From Streptosporangiaceae bacterium (lineage in GTDB: Bacteria; Actinomycetota; Actinomycetes; Streptosporangiales; Streptosporangiaceae), in the NCBI GenBank assembly GCA_030041195.1, contig JASHOI010000006.1:7372-71371 (forward strand): a stretch of 64,000 bases of DNA, written 5' to 3'. The notes under the pieces were generated by a model. That model saw only the letters and a program-made list of their open reading frames with translations. It searched no databases and was not told the DNA's origin. Positions within the stretch are counted from its first letter, which is position 1. Every line of letters begins with the position of its first letter. Shown in pieces: positions 52,264-61,269 of this stretch. Both the position numbers and the translations under genes were made by a program.

Positions 52264-53922
52264 ATGACGATAGCCAGCCGTTTCTTCGAGCGGACGATGA
52301 AGCTGCCACCCGCGTCACACCGTGACGTGCAGGTCGAGCGCGACCTGAAGATTCCCATGCCCGACGGGGTGCACCTGCTCGCCGACCGCTACCTGCCACG
52401 CGGGGACGGGCGGCCGCCGCTCGTGCTGGTCCGCTCGCCGTACGGGCGGCGGAGCATCTGGGGGATCCTGTTCGGCCGGGTGCTGGCCGAGCGGGGCTTC
52501 CAGGTGGTCATCCAGAGCTGCCGCGGAACGTTCGGCTCGGGCGGTACCTTCGACCCGTTCGGCCCCGATGAGCACGACGACGGCCTGGCCACGGTCGCGT
52601 GGCTGCGCGCACAGCCGTGGTACCCGGGTTCGTTCGCGACGACCGGGCCGAGCTACCTGGGCATGGTTCAATGGGCGATCGCCGCCGACGCAGGGCCCGA
52701 ACTGAAGGCGATGTGCCCGCAGGTGACGACCTCCGACTTCCGGGCTCCGTTCTACGGGGGCGAGGCGTTCTCCCTCCAGACGGCGCTGACCTGGGTCAAC
52801 CAGGTCGCGGGCCAGGAACGGCGATTCGCGTTCGCCCGCCAGTCTCGGGAGGACCACCGGCTCCGGCCGCTGTTCGACCGGCTGCCGCTGGGCGATCTCG
52901 ACCGGCTCGCCACCGGCGGCCACGTCGCGTACTACCAGGACTGGCTGGCCCACAGCGACCCGGGGGACGACTACTGGAAGGGCCGCCGGTTCAGCGACAC
53001 CCTGGACCGGGTGGCCGCCCCGGTCAGCATGGTCAGCGGCTGGAACGACTTCTTGCTGCCGTACCAGCTGCGTGACTACGCCGCGCTGCGCAGCGCCGGG
53101 CACGAGCCCTACCTGACCATCGGCCCGTGGCGGCACGCCGACCAGGAGGCGGTCGGCACCTGGGCCAGGGATTCGGTGGCCTGGCTGCGGGCTCATCTGC
53201 TCGGCGACCGGAGCCTCCTGCGGCCGGACCCGGTCCGGATCTTCGTCACCGGCGCGGACGAATGGCGCGACCTGCCGGCGTGGCCGCCCGCCACCCGGCC
53301 GCAGCGCTGGCATCTTCAGCCAGACGGCGCGCTCGGCACCACGCCGCCGACCGCGAGCGAACCCGATCGCTACAGCTACCACCCGGGCGACCCCACGCCG
53401 AGCCTGGGCGGGCCGGTCGGCCTGCAGGGCACGGCGCGGATGGACAACCGCATGCTCGAGGCCCGCCCCGACGTGCTGACCTACACCAGCACGCCGCTGC
53501 CGGACGACCTCGAGGTGTTCGGCGAGGTCACGGCCGACCTGTTCGTGCGCTCCAGCCTCGAGCACACCGACTTCTTCGCCCGGCTGTGCGACGTCGGCCC
53601 GAGCGGCGCGTCGATCAACATCTGTGACGCCCTGCTCCGGCTGGCGCCGGGCCGGCCGGCCCCCGAGCCGGACGGCGCGATCCGGGTGCGGTTCGTGCTC
53701 TGGCCCGCCGCGCACCGCTTCCGCCGCGGGCACCGGCTCCGGCTCCAGGTCTCCAGCGGCGCGCACCCCAGGTATGCGCGCAACCCCGGCAGCGGCGAGC
53801 CGCTCGCGACAGCGACCACGCTGGTCGCCGCGGACCAGCAGGTCCATCACGATCCCGAGCATCCGTCAGCGGTCATCCTGCCCGTCGCCAGCACCGTCCA
53901 GCCTGGCCAGGACCGCTCGTAG
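52264..53922 (+). CDS. CocE/NonD-family alpha/beta hydrolase
   Basis: 552 aa, ATG 52264 with GAGGAG upstream. N-terminal hydrolase domain: oxyanion region LVRSPYGRRS, SCRGTFGSGG, nucleophile elbow GPSYLGMVQ (Ser near residue 141). C-terminal jelly-roll domain of the X-Pro dipeptidyl-peptidase/CocE type (from residue 380; LRLQVSSGAHPRYARNPG). Acts on esters or acyl-peptides; substrate unknown. Convergent with the GTPase, overlapping it by 57 bases. Confidence 0.88.
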   Translation: MTIASRFFERTMKLPPASHRDVQVERDLKIPMPDGVHLLADRYLPRGDGRPPLVLVRSPYGRRSIWGILFGRVLAERGFQVVIQSCRGTFGSGGTFDPFGPDEHDDGLATVAWLRAQPWYPGSFATTGPSYLGMVQWAIAADAGPELKAMCPQVTTSDFRAPFYGGEAFSLQTALTWVNQVAGQERRFAFARQSREDHRLRPLFDRLPLGDLDRLATGGHVAYYQDWLAHSDPGDDYWKGRRFSDTLDRVAAPVSMVSGWNDFLLPYQLRDYAALRSAGHEPYLTIGPWRHADQEAVGTWARDSVAWLRAHLLGDRSLLRPDPVRIFVTGADEWRDLPAWPPATRPQRWHLQPDGALGTTPPTASEPDRYSYHPGDPTPSLGGPVGLQGTARMDNRMLEARPDVLTYTSTPLPDDLEVFGEVTADLFVRSSLEHTDFFARLCDVGPSGASINICDALLRLAPGRPAPEPDGAIRVRFVLWPAAHRFRRGHRLRLQVSSGAHPRYARNPGSGEPLATATTLVAADQQVHHDPEHPSAVILPVASTVQPGQDRS

Positions 53923-55593
53923 CGCCTGCTCCCGGCCGGCCAGCTCGGCAAGCTTGCCCTCGGCCTGGCCGGCCGTCTGCGCGCGGAGCCCGGCGGCCGT
54001 CCGCAGCGCCCTGTCCAGGCGGTCCGTGCTGCCGGAATAGCGGCGGCCCACGGCCAGGATCAGCTGCCTGGTGGCCTCCGCCAGGCGGTGCTGCAGATCC
54101 CCCCGGGCCCGGCCGATCTGCCGCTCGGCGAGGTCGCCAGCCTCGCCGAGCACGTGGTCCCGGGCCAGCCGCCGCCCGATTTCGCCGGGCACCCTGCGGC
54201 GCACCGCCCCCGCCAGCAGCTCCGCCTGATCGACGTTCTCGCCGACCGAGTAGAAGAACCGCCGGTCCGGCGCCAGCCGGTCCTGCGCGCCCGCCGCGGC
54301 CAGCTCGAGCCCCAGCAGGTCGGCCGCTGCGTCACGAATCGCCTCAATTTCGGCCGTCAGGCCGCGTGTGAGCCGGCCGTCCAGGCTGGCGAGCCCGTCC
54401 TCTAGCTTTTCGCGCTGCGACTGGCGCCACGCCTCGGCACCGCCGACAGCCAGCCGGACCAGCGCGGCCCTGCCCTGCCGCTGGATCTCGCCCGGCGACG
54501 CCGAAGCGAGCTCGCCGGCGAGCAGGCCGCTGATGGTTGTACGCAGCTCAGCGGCGAGCCGTGCGGTCTGCGCTTCAGCGGCCTCGTTCAGCGCGCCGAG
54601 CATCCGCTTGGACTCCGCGGCTGCCAGGTCGGCGGCCACGGTGCCCCGCTCCCGCACCGCAGCGAGCCGGGCGGCGAAGGCCGCGACCCGCCCGGCAGCG
54701 TCCGAGCTGCGCATTTCGGCCGCGCGCCGGGCCAGCGCTATCTCGTCGATCGCCGCACCGGCGATGCGGCGTAGCTGCCCGGCCGCGGATCGCCGCAGGT
54801 CCGCAGTCCGCCCGGTGCCGAGATACGCGGTGAAGTCAGCGAGAAAGCGGGCGAATCCGGTGTCGCCGGCGCCGGACAGCGCGGCCCTGGCCGACACGGG
54901 GTAGAGCTGCACCGGCTGGCCGGTGGCCTCGCGCACCACCCGCTCGGTGAACTCGGCGGCCTCCGCCAGCCCAGCCGCATCGGCGTAGTCCGCCTTGTTC
55001 AGCACGATGAATGTGGTCACCGAGAGCTCGTGGACGCGGCCGAGCAGGTCGCGCTCGGTCGCCGAGACCGGCGGGTCGGCAGTAAGCACGAAGATCGCGG
55101 CATCCATGGTGGGCAGCGCGCTGTCGGCTGCCGCGGTGTTGTGCGCGTGGACCGAACCGGTTCCCGGCGTGTCGACGATCTCCACGCCCCTGGCCAGGAT
55201 CGGGGCATCCAGGTGGACCGTGATCGCGGCGACGCCGCGCGAGTTCCCGGGATTGCCGCGTTCGGTCCCGAACTCCTCGAGCGCCGGCAGAGGATGACGC
55301 TCGGTCCGGCCGCCGGCGAACGCCACGTCGAGCCGCTCGTCGGTCCCGTGCGTCACCGTGGTCGGCACCGCCGTCAGTGGTGTCACGCCCATCGGCAGGA
55401 CGTCGCGGCCGAGCAGCGCGTTCACCAGCGTGCTCTTGCCCCGCTTCGCCTCCCCCACGACCAGCACCCGCAGCCGGGCGGCGGCGAGCCGGTCGCGCAG
55501 CGCGGCGAGCACGGCCGCGTCGGATTCATCGGCCAGCGGGGTCAGCTCATCGAGCGCCAACGTCAGCGCGTCGGGCAGTTCGGGTGCGCGCAT
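53866..55593 (-). CDS. Dynamin-like GTPase, short form
   Basis: 575 aa, ATG 55593 after TAGGAGGCGGT. G1 GEAKRGKST near residue 47, G3 DTPGTGSVHAHN near 142, G4 LNKADYAD near 192. Helical C-terminal half with many Arg/Glu; no CxxC/CxxH modules, unlike the two longer GTPases, and the start lies directly under a second-family RNA. Confidence 0.87.
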   Translation of the reverse strand: MRAPELPDALTLALDELTPLADESDAAVLAALRDRLAAARLRVLVVGEAKRGKSTLVNALLGRDVLPMGVTPLTAVPTTVTHGTDERLDVAFAGGRTERHPLPALEEFGTERGNPGNSRGVAAITVHLDAPILARGVEIVDTPGTGSVHAHNTAAADSALPTMDAAIFVLTADPPVSATERDLLGRVHELSVTTFIVLNKADYADAAGLAEAAEFTERVVREATGQPVQLYPVSARAALSGAGDTGFARFLADFTAYLGTGRTADLRRSAAGQLRRIAGAAIDEIALARRAAEMRSSDAAGRVAAFAARLAAVRERGTVAADLAAAESKRMLGALNEAAEAQTARLAAELRTTISGLLAGELASASPGEIQRQGRAALVRLAVGGAEAWRQSQREKLEDGLASLDGRLTRGLTAEIEAIRDAAADLLGLELAAAGAQDRLAPDRRFFYSVGENVDQAELLAGAVRRRVPGEIGRRLARDHVLGEAGDLAERQIGRARGDLQHRLAEATRQLILAVGRRYSGSTDRLDRALRTAAGLRAQTAGQAEGKLAELAGREQALRAVLARLDGAGDGQDDR

Positions 55594-55600
55594 ACCGCCT

Positions 55601-55664
55601 CCTACCCTCCTCAGGCAGGGACCGTTGGCGGCAGTGCCGCAGTTGGATGGCGGGCCCCTCCGCC
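55601..55664 (-). ncRNA. Second-family RNA upstream of short GTPase
   Basis: 5' half GGCGGAGGGGCCCGCC, 3' half GCCAACGGTCCCTGCC (ends 55615). CCTGCC pairs with GGTAGG (55601-55606), which overlaps the GTPase SD GGAGG. Confidence 0.78.
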
Positions 55665-55971
55665 GGCGCCTCAGCCTCAGGCTAGCTCGGCGGCGGCACG
55701 CTCGAGTGCCTGCCACGGCCCGGCATGGGCCGGCCCGGCCGCTCCGCGCGCCTTTCCCCGCCCTTCCACGACCCTTCTCGCTGGCCTCGTGCCGCCCATA
55801 CGCCGGCCATTCACTGAGGCATTGTGCTGCAATCACATAGGTCGCATAGCTTCGAATGTTTACGCTTCCCGGCGCCCGGCGATATAGCCCCTGCCATCAG
55901 CAATGGCTGCCAGCCAATTATGCGGTCAATAACTGTTAATGGGCTGGCATCACGCACGGGGGGAATACTGC

Positions 55972-57570
55972 ATGCTAGGGCAATGGAGTGATCGCCTGCG
56001 CCGGCGAATCTCGCACCGCGCAACGATCGCGCTAGTCATTACGCTGTCCGTTCTCGTGGGCGCCACGTCCTATGCTTTCGCCGGTTATCTGCACCCATCG
56101 GCGGCCGGCCCTTCGGCCTGCAAACGGCAGCCGATATCGGGCACGTCTGTCCTTTCCGGCTCGTCGGCCGAGCTTGCCGCCGAAGCCGCGAGCTCGCTGC
56201 TGGGATGCGCGTCGAGCGTGGTAGTCGCGAACGACAACCCGGCGTCCGTGGCTGCCGCCGTGCCGCTTGCCGAGCGGGCGCACGCGCCGCTGCTGCTGTC
56301 CTCGCCGCTGTCCGCGACGGCGGCCAGCATCATTTCCTTCCGCGGCGGCCTGCCGGCCCGCAGCCAGGCGTCGGCCAGTTCCGCGAGCACCCTTGCCGTG
56401 CTGCGGGAGATCAACGACTTGCACCCGCGCAACGTGCTGGTCGTCGGGCTGAAGACCAGCGAGCTCTCGGCGGAAATGCCGGGGGCGCGGGTGACCTCGA
56501 ACCCGGCCGGGCTGGCCGCGATGTCACCGCCCAAGCCGCTGTCCCACCTGGTCGTGCTCGTGTCCAAGAACAACCCCGCCGTCGCCATGGCGGCCACGGC
56601 GACCGCGGAGGCGGCCGGCGCCAGGGTGGTGGCGATGCCGGGCTACGACCCGCGCGGCAACGCGGCCGCGATCACCACGATCGCCCGGGCCAAGCCGCGT
56701 GACGTCATCGCGGTCGGGAGCGGCTTCGGGCCGACGAGCCAGCTTGTTTCGCGGCTCGCCGTGGTCAGGACCGGTGTGCAGTTGCCGGACGGCGGCCAGC
56801 TCATCGTGCCCATGCACCGGCTGGTCGCGCTCTACGGGCACCCGGGCGTCGCGTCGCTCGGGGCGCTCGGCGAGCAGGGCATAAGCGCCAGCGTCGCCAG
56901 GATCAAGAAGCTGGCAGCGTCCTACCAGGCGCTGAGCAAGTCGCCCGTCGTCCCGACGTTCGAGATCATCACCACGCTTGCCACGTCCGCCGCGGGGCCG
57001 ACCGGGGACTACTCGTATGAGACTCCCGTGGCCACGCTGCGCCCCTGGATACGCGCCGCGACCAAGGCAGGGATGTACGTGATCCTCGACCTGCAGCCGG
57101 GCCGGGACAGCTTCCTGGCGCAGGCCAAGGCGTACCAGTCGCTGCTGGAACTGCCGAACGTCGGCCTCGCTCTCGACCCCGAGTGGGCGCTGAAATCAAA
57201 CCAGCTGCCGCTGCGGCAGATTGGCAACGTCAGCATCACGGAGGTGAACAGCGTCGTTGACTGGCTGGGCCAGCTCACCGCGGAATACCGCCTTCCCCAA
57301 AAGGTCCTCGTGCTGCATGAGTTCAAGGCTGGGGAGATCAGCGACCTGCCGGCTCTCGACACCCATAACGACGACCTGGCCGTGGTCATGGACATGGACG
57401 GGCAGGGCAGCCCGGCGATGAAGCAGGCGACGTGGAATTTCGTCACCCACACCACGCCCGCGGGGGTGCCTTTCGGCTGGAAGGACTTCTTCGTCAAGGA
57501 TTCGCCGATGCTGAACCCGAAGCAGACGATGGAGCACACGCCGCAGCCGGTGATGATCTCCTACGAGTAA
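55972..57570 (+). CDS. Membrane-anchored exported protein with CWB2-like region
   Basis: 532 aa, ATG 55972 after GGGGGG. Positively charged start then a hydrophobic helix IALVITLSVLVGATSYAFAG (residues 21-40) as signal or anchor. Residues 55-240 alternate strand and helix with ANDNPASVAAAVPLA and LLLSSPLSATAASI, like cell-wall-binding repeat 2; residues 310-530 look like a TIM-barrel-type domain (YVILDLQPGRDSF, GLALDPEWAL, VLHEFKAGEI). Probably exported; function unknown. No riboswitch seen. Confidence 0.75.
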   Translation: MLGQWSDRLRRRISHRATIALVITLSVLVGATSYAFAGYLHPSAAGPSACKRQPISGTSVLSGSSAELAAEAASSLLGCASSVVVANDNPASVAAAVPLAERAHAPLLLSSPLSATAASIISFRGGLPARSQASASSASTLAVLREINDLHPRNVLVVGLKTSELSAEMPGARVTSNPAGLAAMSPPKPLSHLVVLVSKNNPAVAMAATATAEAAGARVVAMPGYDPRGNAAAITTIARAKPRDVIAVGSGFGPTSQLVSRLAVVRTGVQLPDGGQLIVPMHRLVALYGHPGVASLGALGEQGISASVARIKKLAASYQALSKSPVVPTFEIITTLATSAAGPTGDYSYETPVATLRPWIRAATKAGMYVILDLQPGRDSFLAQAKAYQSLLELPNVGLALDPEWALKSNQLPLRQIGNVSITEVNSVVDWLGQLTAEYRLPQKVLVLHEFKAGEISDLPALDTHNDDLAVVMDMDGQGSPAMKQATWNFVTHTTPAGVPFGWKDFFVKDSPMLNPKQTMEHTPQPVMISYE

Positions 57571-57578
57571 CAGCATTC

Positions 57579-57634
57579 ACCCGGCCTGGCCGCCCGGGCG
57601 CACCGCGCCGCCCGGGCCGCCGGGCCGGGCGGTG
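57579..57634. terminator. Large GC-rich hairpin between convergent genes
   Basis: Arms ACCCGGCCTGGCCGCCCGGGC and the nearly complementary GCCCGGGCCGCCGGGCCGGG lie between the ends of the 55972 and 57638 genes. No T-run follows, so it could act as a bidirectional terminator of the kind common in actinomycetes. Confidence 0.6.
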
Positions 57635-57637
57635 TGT

Positions 57638-57868
57638 TCAGTTCGCGATGTCCCTGCGGCGCCCGAAGACGAAATACGACAGCGGTATCAGCCCGGCCGA
57701 GTTGATGAGCAGCCCGGCGAACCAGGCCCACTTGGGGCCCCGGACCTGATCGGCGGCGCGCCGCCTGAGGTCGATCGCGGCGGCCGCCTTGAGGCCGGCC
57801 TCGGCCACCCCGCCCACGATGATCAGCTTGCGGGTACGGGGGCTGAGATCGCTCCATCGCTTGGCCAT
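57638..57868 (-). CDS. Small two-helix membrane protein
   Basis: 76 aa, ATG 57868 with GGGAG upstream. MAKRWSDLSPRTRKLIIVGG begins a first helix and WAWFAGLLINSAGLIPLSYFVFG is the second, ending in a basic tail; resembles the PLDc_N-type membrane domain. Function unknown. Confidence 0.75.
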   Translation of the reverse strand: MAKRWSDLSPRTRKLIIVGGVAEAGLKAAAAIDLRRRAADQVRGPKWAWFAGLLINSAGLIPLSYFVFGRRRDIAN

Positions 57869-57914
57869 GACTCTCTGACTCCCTCCGCACACGCGGCGCT
57901 CAACCGCCCGTACT

Positions 57915-58004
57915 CTACACCGGGCGTTTTGCCCTGCCGGCGGTCAACAGGACGAGGGCCGGGAACGCGACGTCCACGGCGAGCCCGGTAAACAGCCCGA
58001 TCAC
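57915..58004 (-). CDS. 29-aa single-helix peptide coupled to SDR-like gene
   Basis: GTG 58004 overlaps the stop of the 58001-58807 gene (GTGA). Peptide MIGLFTGLAVDVAFPALVLL is almost entirely a membrane helix with a basic end. The overlap and the hydrophobic pattern suggest a real small membrane protein. Confidence 0.45.
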   Translation of the reverse strand: MIGLFTGLAVDVAFPALVLLTAGRAKRPV

Positions 58005-58807
58005 GTCGCGGGCCGGCCCTGGCCCGGGCCGAACCGTTCCGCGAGGAACTGCGCGAACGTGGCCCGGCCAACCGCGTGATCGGGTGCCAGGTGGTATCCG
58101 TTGCGGTAACCGGCGAAGGCCGCGCCCGGCAGCCGGACCGGCAGCACCCGGCGACGGCGCCCCCGGGCCTCCAGGTAGCGGCGCCCGAGGTCGCCGGCGC
58201 CGCAGATCTCGGGGCCTCCCATGTCCGGCACCCGCCCGGCCGGGGGCCCGGTGGCCAGCTCGGCGAGCCGCGTGGCGACCTCTTTGGCGTCGATCGGCTG
58301 GAACGACGTCGCGGCCGGCACCAGCAGCACGGGAAAGCGAGCCAGTATCTCGCAGCCGCGCAGGATCAGCTGGTGGAACTGGGTGGCCCGGAGCACACTC
58401 CAGGGCAGGCCGGAGCCCTCGACCAGCCGCTCGGCCTCGAGCTTGGCCTTGTAGTAGCCCACCGGGACCCGGTCCACCCCGACGATGGAGATGTAGACCA
58501 GATGCGGGTGGCCGGCCCGCCGCGCCGCGTCGATGAGGCGCTCGGCCGCTGCGACGTCGCTTTTGCCGAGGGTGGTCGCGCAGTGGACGATCACGTCGGC
58601 TCCCCAGACCGCCGCATCGATGCCGCGGCCGGTCTTCAGGTCGCCGGTGACCCAGTCGGCCGGGCCGTGCGCAGACGATGCCGGCCGCCGGCTCAGCACT
58701 CGCACCTGCGCGCCCGGCTCGGCCAGAAGCTGCCGCACGAGCTCCCGGCCGAGGGTGCCGGTGCCGCCGGTCACCAGGACCACTGCTGCCAAGGACTCGC
58801 CCCTCAC
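58001..58807 (-). CDS. NmrA/SDR-like NAD(P)-binding protein
   Basis: 268 aa; GTG 58807 (no strong SD, so the start is not certain). Rossmann motif VLVTGGTGTLGRELVRQLL near the N-terminus, then VLSRRP and VHCATTLGKSD. NmrA-like layout without the SDR catalytic YxxxK, so a redox sensor or nucleoside-diphosphate-sugar-epimerase relative. Divergent from the quinone oxidoreductase. Confidence 0.82.
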   Translation of the reverse strand: MRGESLAAVVLVTGGTGTLGRELVRQLLAEPGAQVRVLSRRPASSAHGPADWVTGDLKTGRGIDAAVWGADVIVHCATTLGKSDVAAAERLIDAARRAGHPHLVYISIVGVDRVPVGYYKAKLEAERLVEGSGLPWSVLRATQFHQLILRGCEILARFPVLLVPAATSFQPIDAKEVATRLAELATGPPAGRVPDMGGPEICGAGDLGRRYLEARGRRRRVLPVRLPGAAFAGYRNGYHLAPDHAVGRATFAQFLAERFGPGQGRPAT

Positions 58808-58938
58808 GCTTGGCGGCGACGGTGCGCCGGGAACGTCTCAGCCGGGTCGGTTTCGGTCTCCAGGCTGGCACGTGGCCATGACCGTTGTGTCGGTAGGGTC
58901 GCGATGAGACCACCGGCTCGCGCGGAAGGGGCAATGCA

Positions 58939-59910
58939 GTGCGCGCAGTAATCGCCGAGGCACACGGCGGGCCCGAAGTCCTCAGGCTCGCCGAGCATGA
59001 TTCTCCGGAGCCCGGCCCGGGGCAGCTCCTGGTCGACGTGACGGCGGCCGGCGTCAACTACATGGACATCTACCAGCGGGAGGGCCGCCCGCCATATCGG
59101 GCGGACGTCCCGTTCGTGCTGGGCAGCGAAGGCGCGGGAACTGTCGCGGCCGTGGGCCCTGACGTGCCGGGCGTCCAGCGGGGAGACCGCGTTGCCTGGA
59201 CCGGCATCTCCGGCGGCTACGCCGAGCAGGTCATCGTTCCGGCTGCCCGCGCGGTGCCGGTGCCCGACGTGATCGAGCTGGAGACCGCCGGCGCGGTCAT
59301 GCTGCAGGGGATGACCGCGCACTACCTGGTCACGGACACCTACCCGGTCGCCGAAGGAGATCCGGTCGTCGTGCACGCGGCGGCCGGCGGCGTCGGCCTG
59401 CTGCTCACGCAGATGGTCAAGATGCGCGGCGGCGTCGTGATCGCGACGACCTCCACACTGGAGAAGGCGGAGCTGGCGCGGGCTGCGGGCGCCGACCACG
59501 TCGCCGGGTACGACGACTTCGACGTCGTGGTCCGCGAGGTCACGGCCGGTGTCGGCGCCGCGGTCGTCTACGACGGGGTCGGGCAGACGACGTTCGACGC
59601 CGGCCTCGCCACGCTGCGCCGGCGCGGCTGCATGGTGCTGTACGGCGGGGCGAGCGGGCCGGTTCCGCCGCTGGATCCGCAGCGCCTGAACACGGGCGGG
59701 TCGCTGTACCTCACCAGGCCCACGCTCGCCGACTACATCGCGACCCGCGAGGAGCTGATCGCCCGGGCCGGGGACCTGTTCGGGTGGATCGCGCAGGGCA
59801 AGCTGGACGTCCGCATCGGCGGCCGGTACCCGCTGGCCGAGGCCGCACGCGCGCACGAGGACCTGGCGGCCAGGCGCACCACCGGCAAGCTCATCCTGCT
59901 GACCCGCTGA
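58939..59910 (+). CDS. NADPH:quinone oxidoreductase (zinc-free MDR)
   Basis: 323 aa, GTG after GGAAGGGG. GroES-like N-terminal half (MRAVIAEAHGGPEVL, VNYMDIYQREG) and Rossmann half with VHAAAGGVGLLLTQ near residue 148, typical quinone reductase; no zinc-ligand Cys. The last 20 bases overlap the peptide deformylase gene. Confidence 0.9.
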   Translation: MRAVIAEAHGGPEVLRLAEHDSPEPGPGQLLVDVTAAGVNYMDIYQREGRPPYRADVPFVLGSEGAGTVAAVGPDVPGVQRGDRVAWTGISGGYAEQVIVPAARAVPVPDVIELETAGAVMLQGMTAHYLVTDTYPVAEGDPVVVHAAAGGVGLLLTQMVKMRGGVVIATTSTLEKAELARAAGADHVAGYDDFDVVVREVTAGVGAAVVYDGVGQTTFDAGLATLRRRGCMVLYGGASGPVPPLDPQRLNTGGSLYLTRPTLADYIATREELIARAGDLFGWIAQGKLDVRIGGRYPLAEAARAHEDLAARRTTGKLILLTR

Positions 59911-60397
59911 GCGGCGCGGCTGCCCTGCGGAGCTGACGGAGCGCGTCCTTGCGGCTCTGGCCGGCGAGCCGGTCGATGAACAGAACGCCGCGCAGGTGGT
60001 CGGTCTCGTGCTGCAGCACCCGGGACAGCTCGCCGGTGCCGGTCAGCGTGACGGGATCACCATGCCGGTCGACTCCGGCTACCACGGTGGTCATCGCGCG
60101 CAGGCAGCGTGCGGACAGGCCCGGGATGGACAGGCAAGCCTCCGGGCCGTCGTAGTCTCCCGAGGTCTCGACGACGACCGGGTTGAGGATGCAGCCATGC
60201 CGGCCGTCGAAGTAGTAGGAGAACGCGGCCAGGCTGACGCCGATCTGCGGAGCCGCCAGGCCGGCCCGGCCGGGGAGCAGGACGTTCTCGAGCAGATCGT
60301 CGACCAGCCGGGCGGTTGCGTCGTCGAATCTGGTCACGGGGTCGCACCCGGTGCGCAGCACGGGATCGCCGAGCAGACGCAGGGGCTGGATCGTCAC
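59891..60397 (-). CDS. def: Peptide deformylase
   Basis: 168 aa, GTG overlapping the PadR stop (GTGA). Three motifs: GLAAPQIG (residues 46-53), EACLSIPG (metal Cys; usual Gly in EGCLS is Ala) and QHETDHLRGVLFIDR (HExxH). Removes formyl from nascent proteins. Likely an extra copy; cotranscribed with PadR. Confidence 0.92.
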   Translation of the reverse strand: MTIQPLRLLGDPVLRTGCDPVTRFDDATARLVDDLLENVLLPGRAGLAAPQIGVSLAAFSYYFDGRHGCILNPVVVETSGDYDGPEACLSIPGLSARCLRAMTTVVAGVDRHGDPVTLTGTGELSRVLQHETDHLRGVLFIDRLAGQSRKDALRQLRRAAAPLSGSAG

Positions 60398-60957
60398 CGG
60401 GCCGCTCCCGGCGCCTGATCCGCTGCCAGCTTGCCGATGCGGTCGAGCACCGAGTCGTGCCAGCGCAGTTCGGCCTCGATCCGGGTGATGGCGTGCTCGA
60501 TGATCAGATCATCGGCAACGGTCTGATCGGGCCAGGCCCGCTCGCGCTCGTGCGCGAAGAACGCGGCCCTGCTGGCCAGCGCCTCACGGCGGCTGCTGAA
60601 GTAGCCGCGCAGCGTGTCCTCGTCCAGGTCCGCGCTCACGGCAAGGGCCAGGTCGACCGGATCGGGCCGCAGCGCCAGATCGCGGAGCGCCTCGCCGCGC
60701 AGGGCCCGCAGTTCCCTGCGGCCCTCGGCGGTGATCGCGTAGACGGTGCGCGCGGGCAGGTTTCCCTGCTGCTCGGTGCGGACCGGCTCGATCAGCCCCT
60801 CATCCTCGAGCCGGTGCAGCGCCGCGTACAGCGATCCCGGCTTCACCTCTGACCACAGCTCGGCCCGGTCGATGCGCGCGTCCCGGCGGATCTGGTGCCC
60901 ATACATCGGCCCGCGGCGCGCGAGCGCGCCGAGCACGAACAGCCGCGTCGGATTCAT
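60394..60957 (-). CDS. PadR-family transcriptional regulator
   Basis: 187 aa. Winged helix at the N-terminus (FVLGALARRGPMYGHQIRRD, KPGSLYAALHRLEDEGLI) and a PadR C-terminal helical domain (vir-type, ERERAWPDQ). A perfect palindrome sits 20 bases upstream of its start, so autoregulation is likely; def is in the same operon. Confidence 0.9.
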   Translation of the reverse strand: MNPTRLFVLGALARRGPMYGHQIRRDARIDRAELWSEVKPGSLYAALHRLEDEGLIEPVRTEQQGNLPARTVYAITAEGRRELRALRGEALRDLALRPDPVDLALAVSADLDEDTLRGYFSSRREALASRAAFFAHERERAWPDQTVADDLIIEHAITRIEAELRWHDSVLDRIGKLAADQAPGAAR

Positions 60958-60977
60958 GCATCCAGTCTAGCGCGACC

Positions 60978-60991
60978 GCTCAAATTTGAGC
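60978..60991. promoter_or_regulatory. Palindromic operator upstream of padR
   Basis: Perfect 14-bp inverted repeat GCTCAAATTTGAGC, AT-rich at the centre, in the padR leader/promoter zone. A natural dimer site for PadR. Confidence 0.65.
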
Positions 60992-61269
60992 ACTCAACGG
61001 GGAGGCACCGTCTGGATGACCCAGGACTTCGCAAACTAGCCCATAGAGTGCCATCTCGCCAGGCCCGCCCGAGTGGGCATTAATGTCGGCGGTCCGTTGC
61101 TGTTGCTAGGACCACAGCGGCGGGCCGGCGACACTACGGTTCCCCTCCCCAGAGGCCGCGCGGACGCGTTTTGGACGTCCGCTGACCGCGAAATCAGTCA
61201 GGAACAAAACCGGGCCGCTGCCTGCTGTATGGATGTAATCAAGTAAGACTCAACCAGGGAAGTGACCTG
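60992..61269. other. Intergenic region between padR and lon
   Basis: Divergent region that should hold the lon promoter. I see no riboswitch core; TAATCA and TAAGAC lie near 61240 as possible -10 elements. Nothing else recognised. Confidence 0.4.

Noticed and set aside
4836..55664. The recurring GATGAGGC...GGCCTC elements as insertion-sequence ends, REP elements or a CRISPR-like array.
   Set aside because: They are single, orientation-matched to the gene downstream, and differ by compensated base changes, which fits riboswitches.
58899..58925. GCGATGAGAC...GGCTCGCGC before the quinone oxidoreductase looks like a fluoride aptamer 5' half.
   Set aside because: The loop is longer, and no matching 3' strand (GATGGCCTC-like) follows before the start codon.
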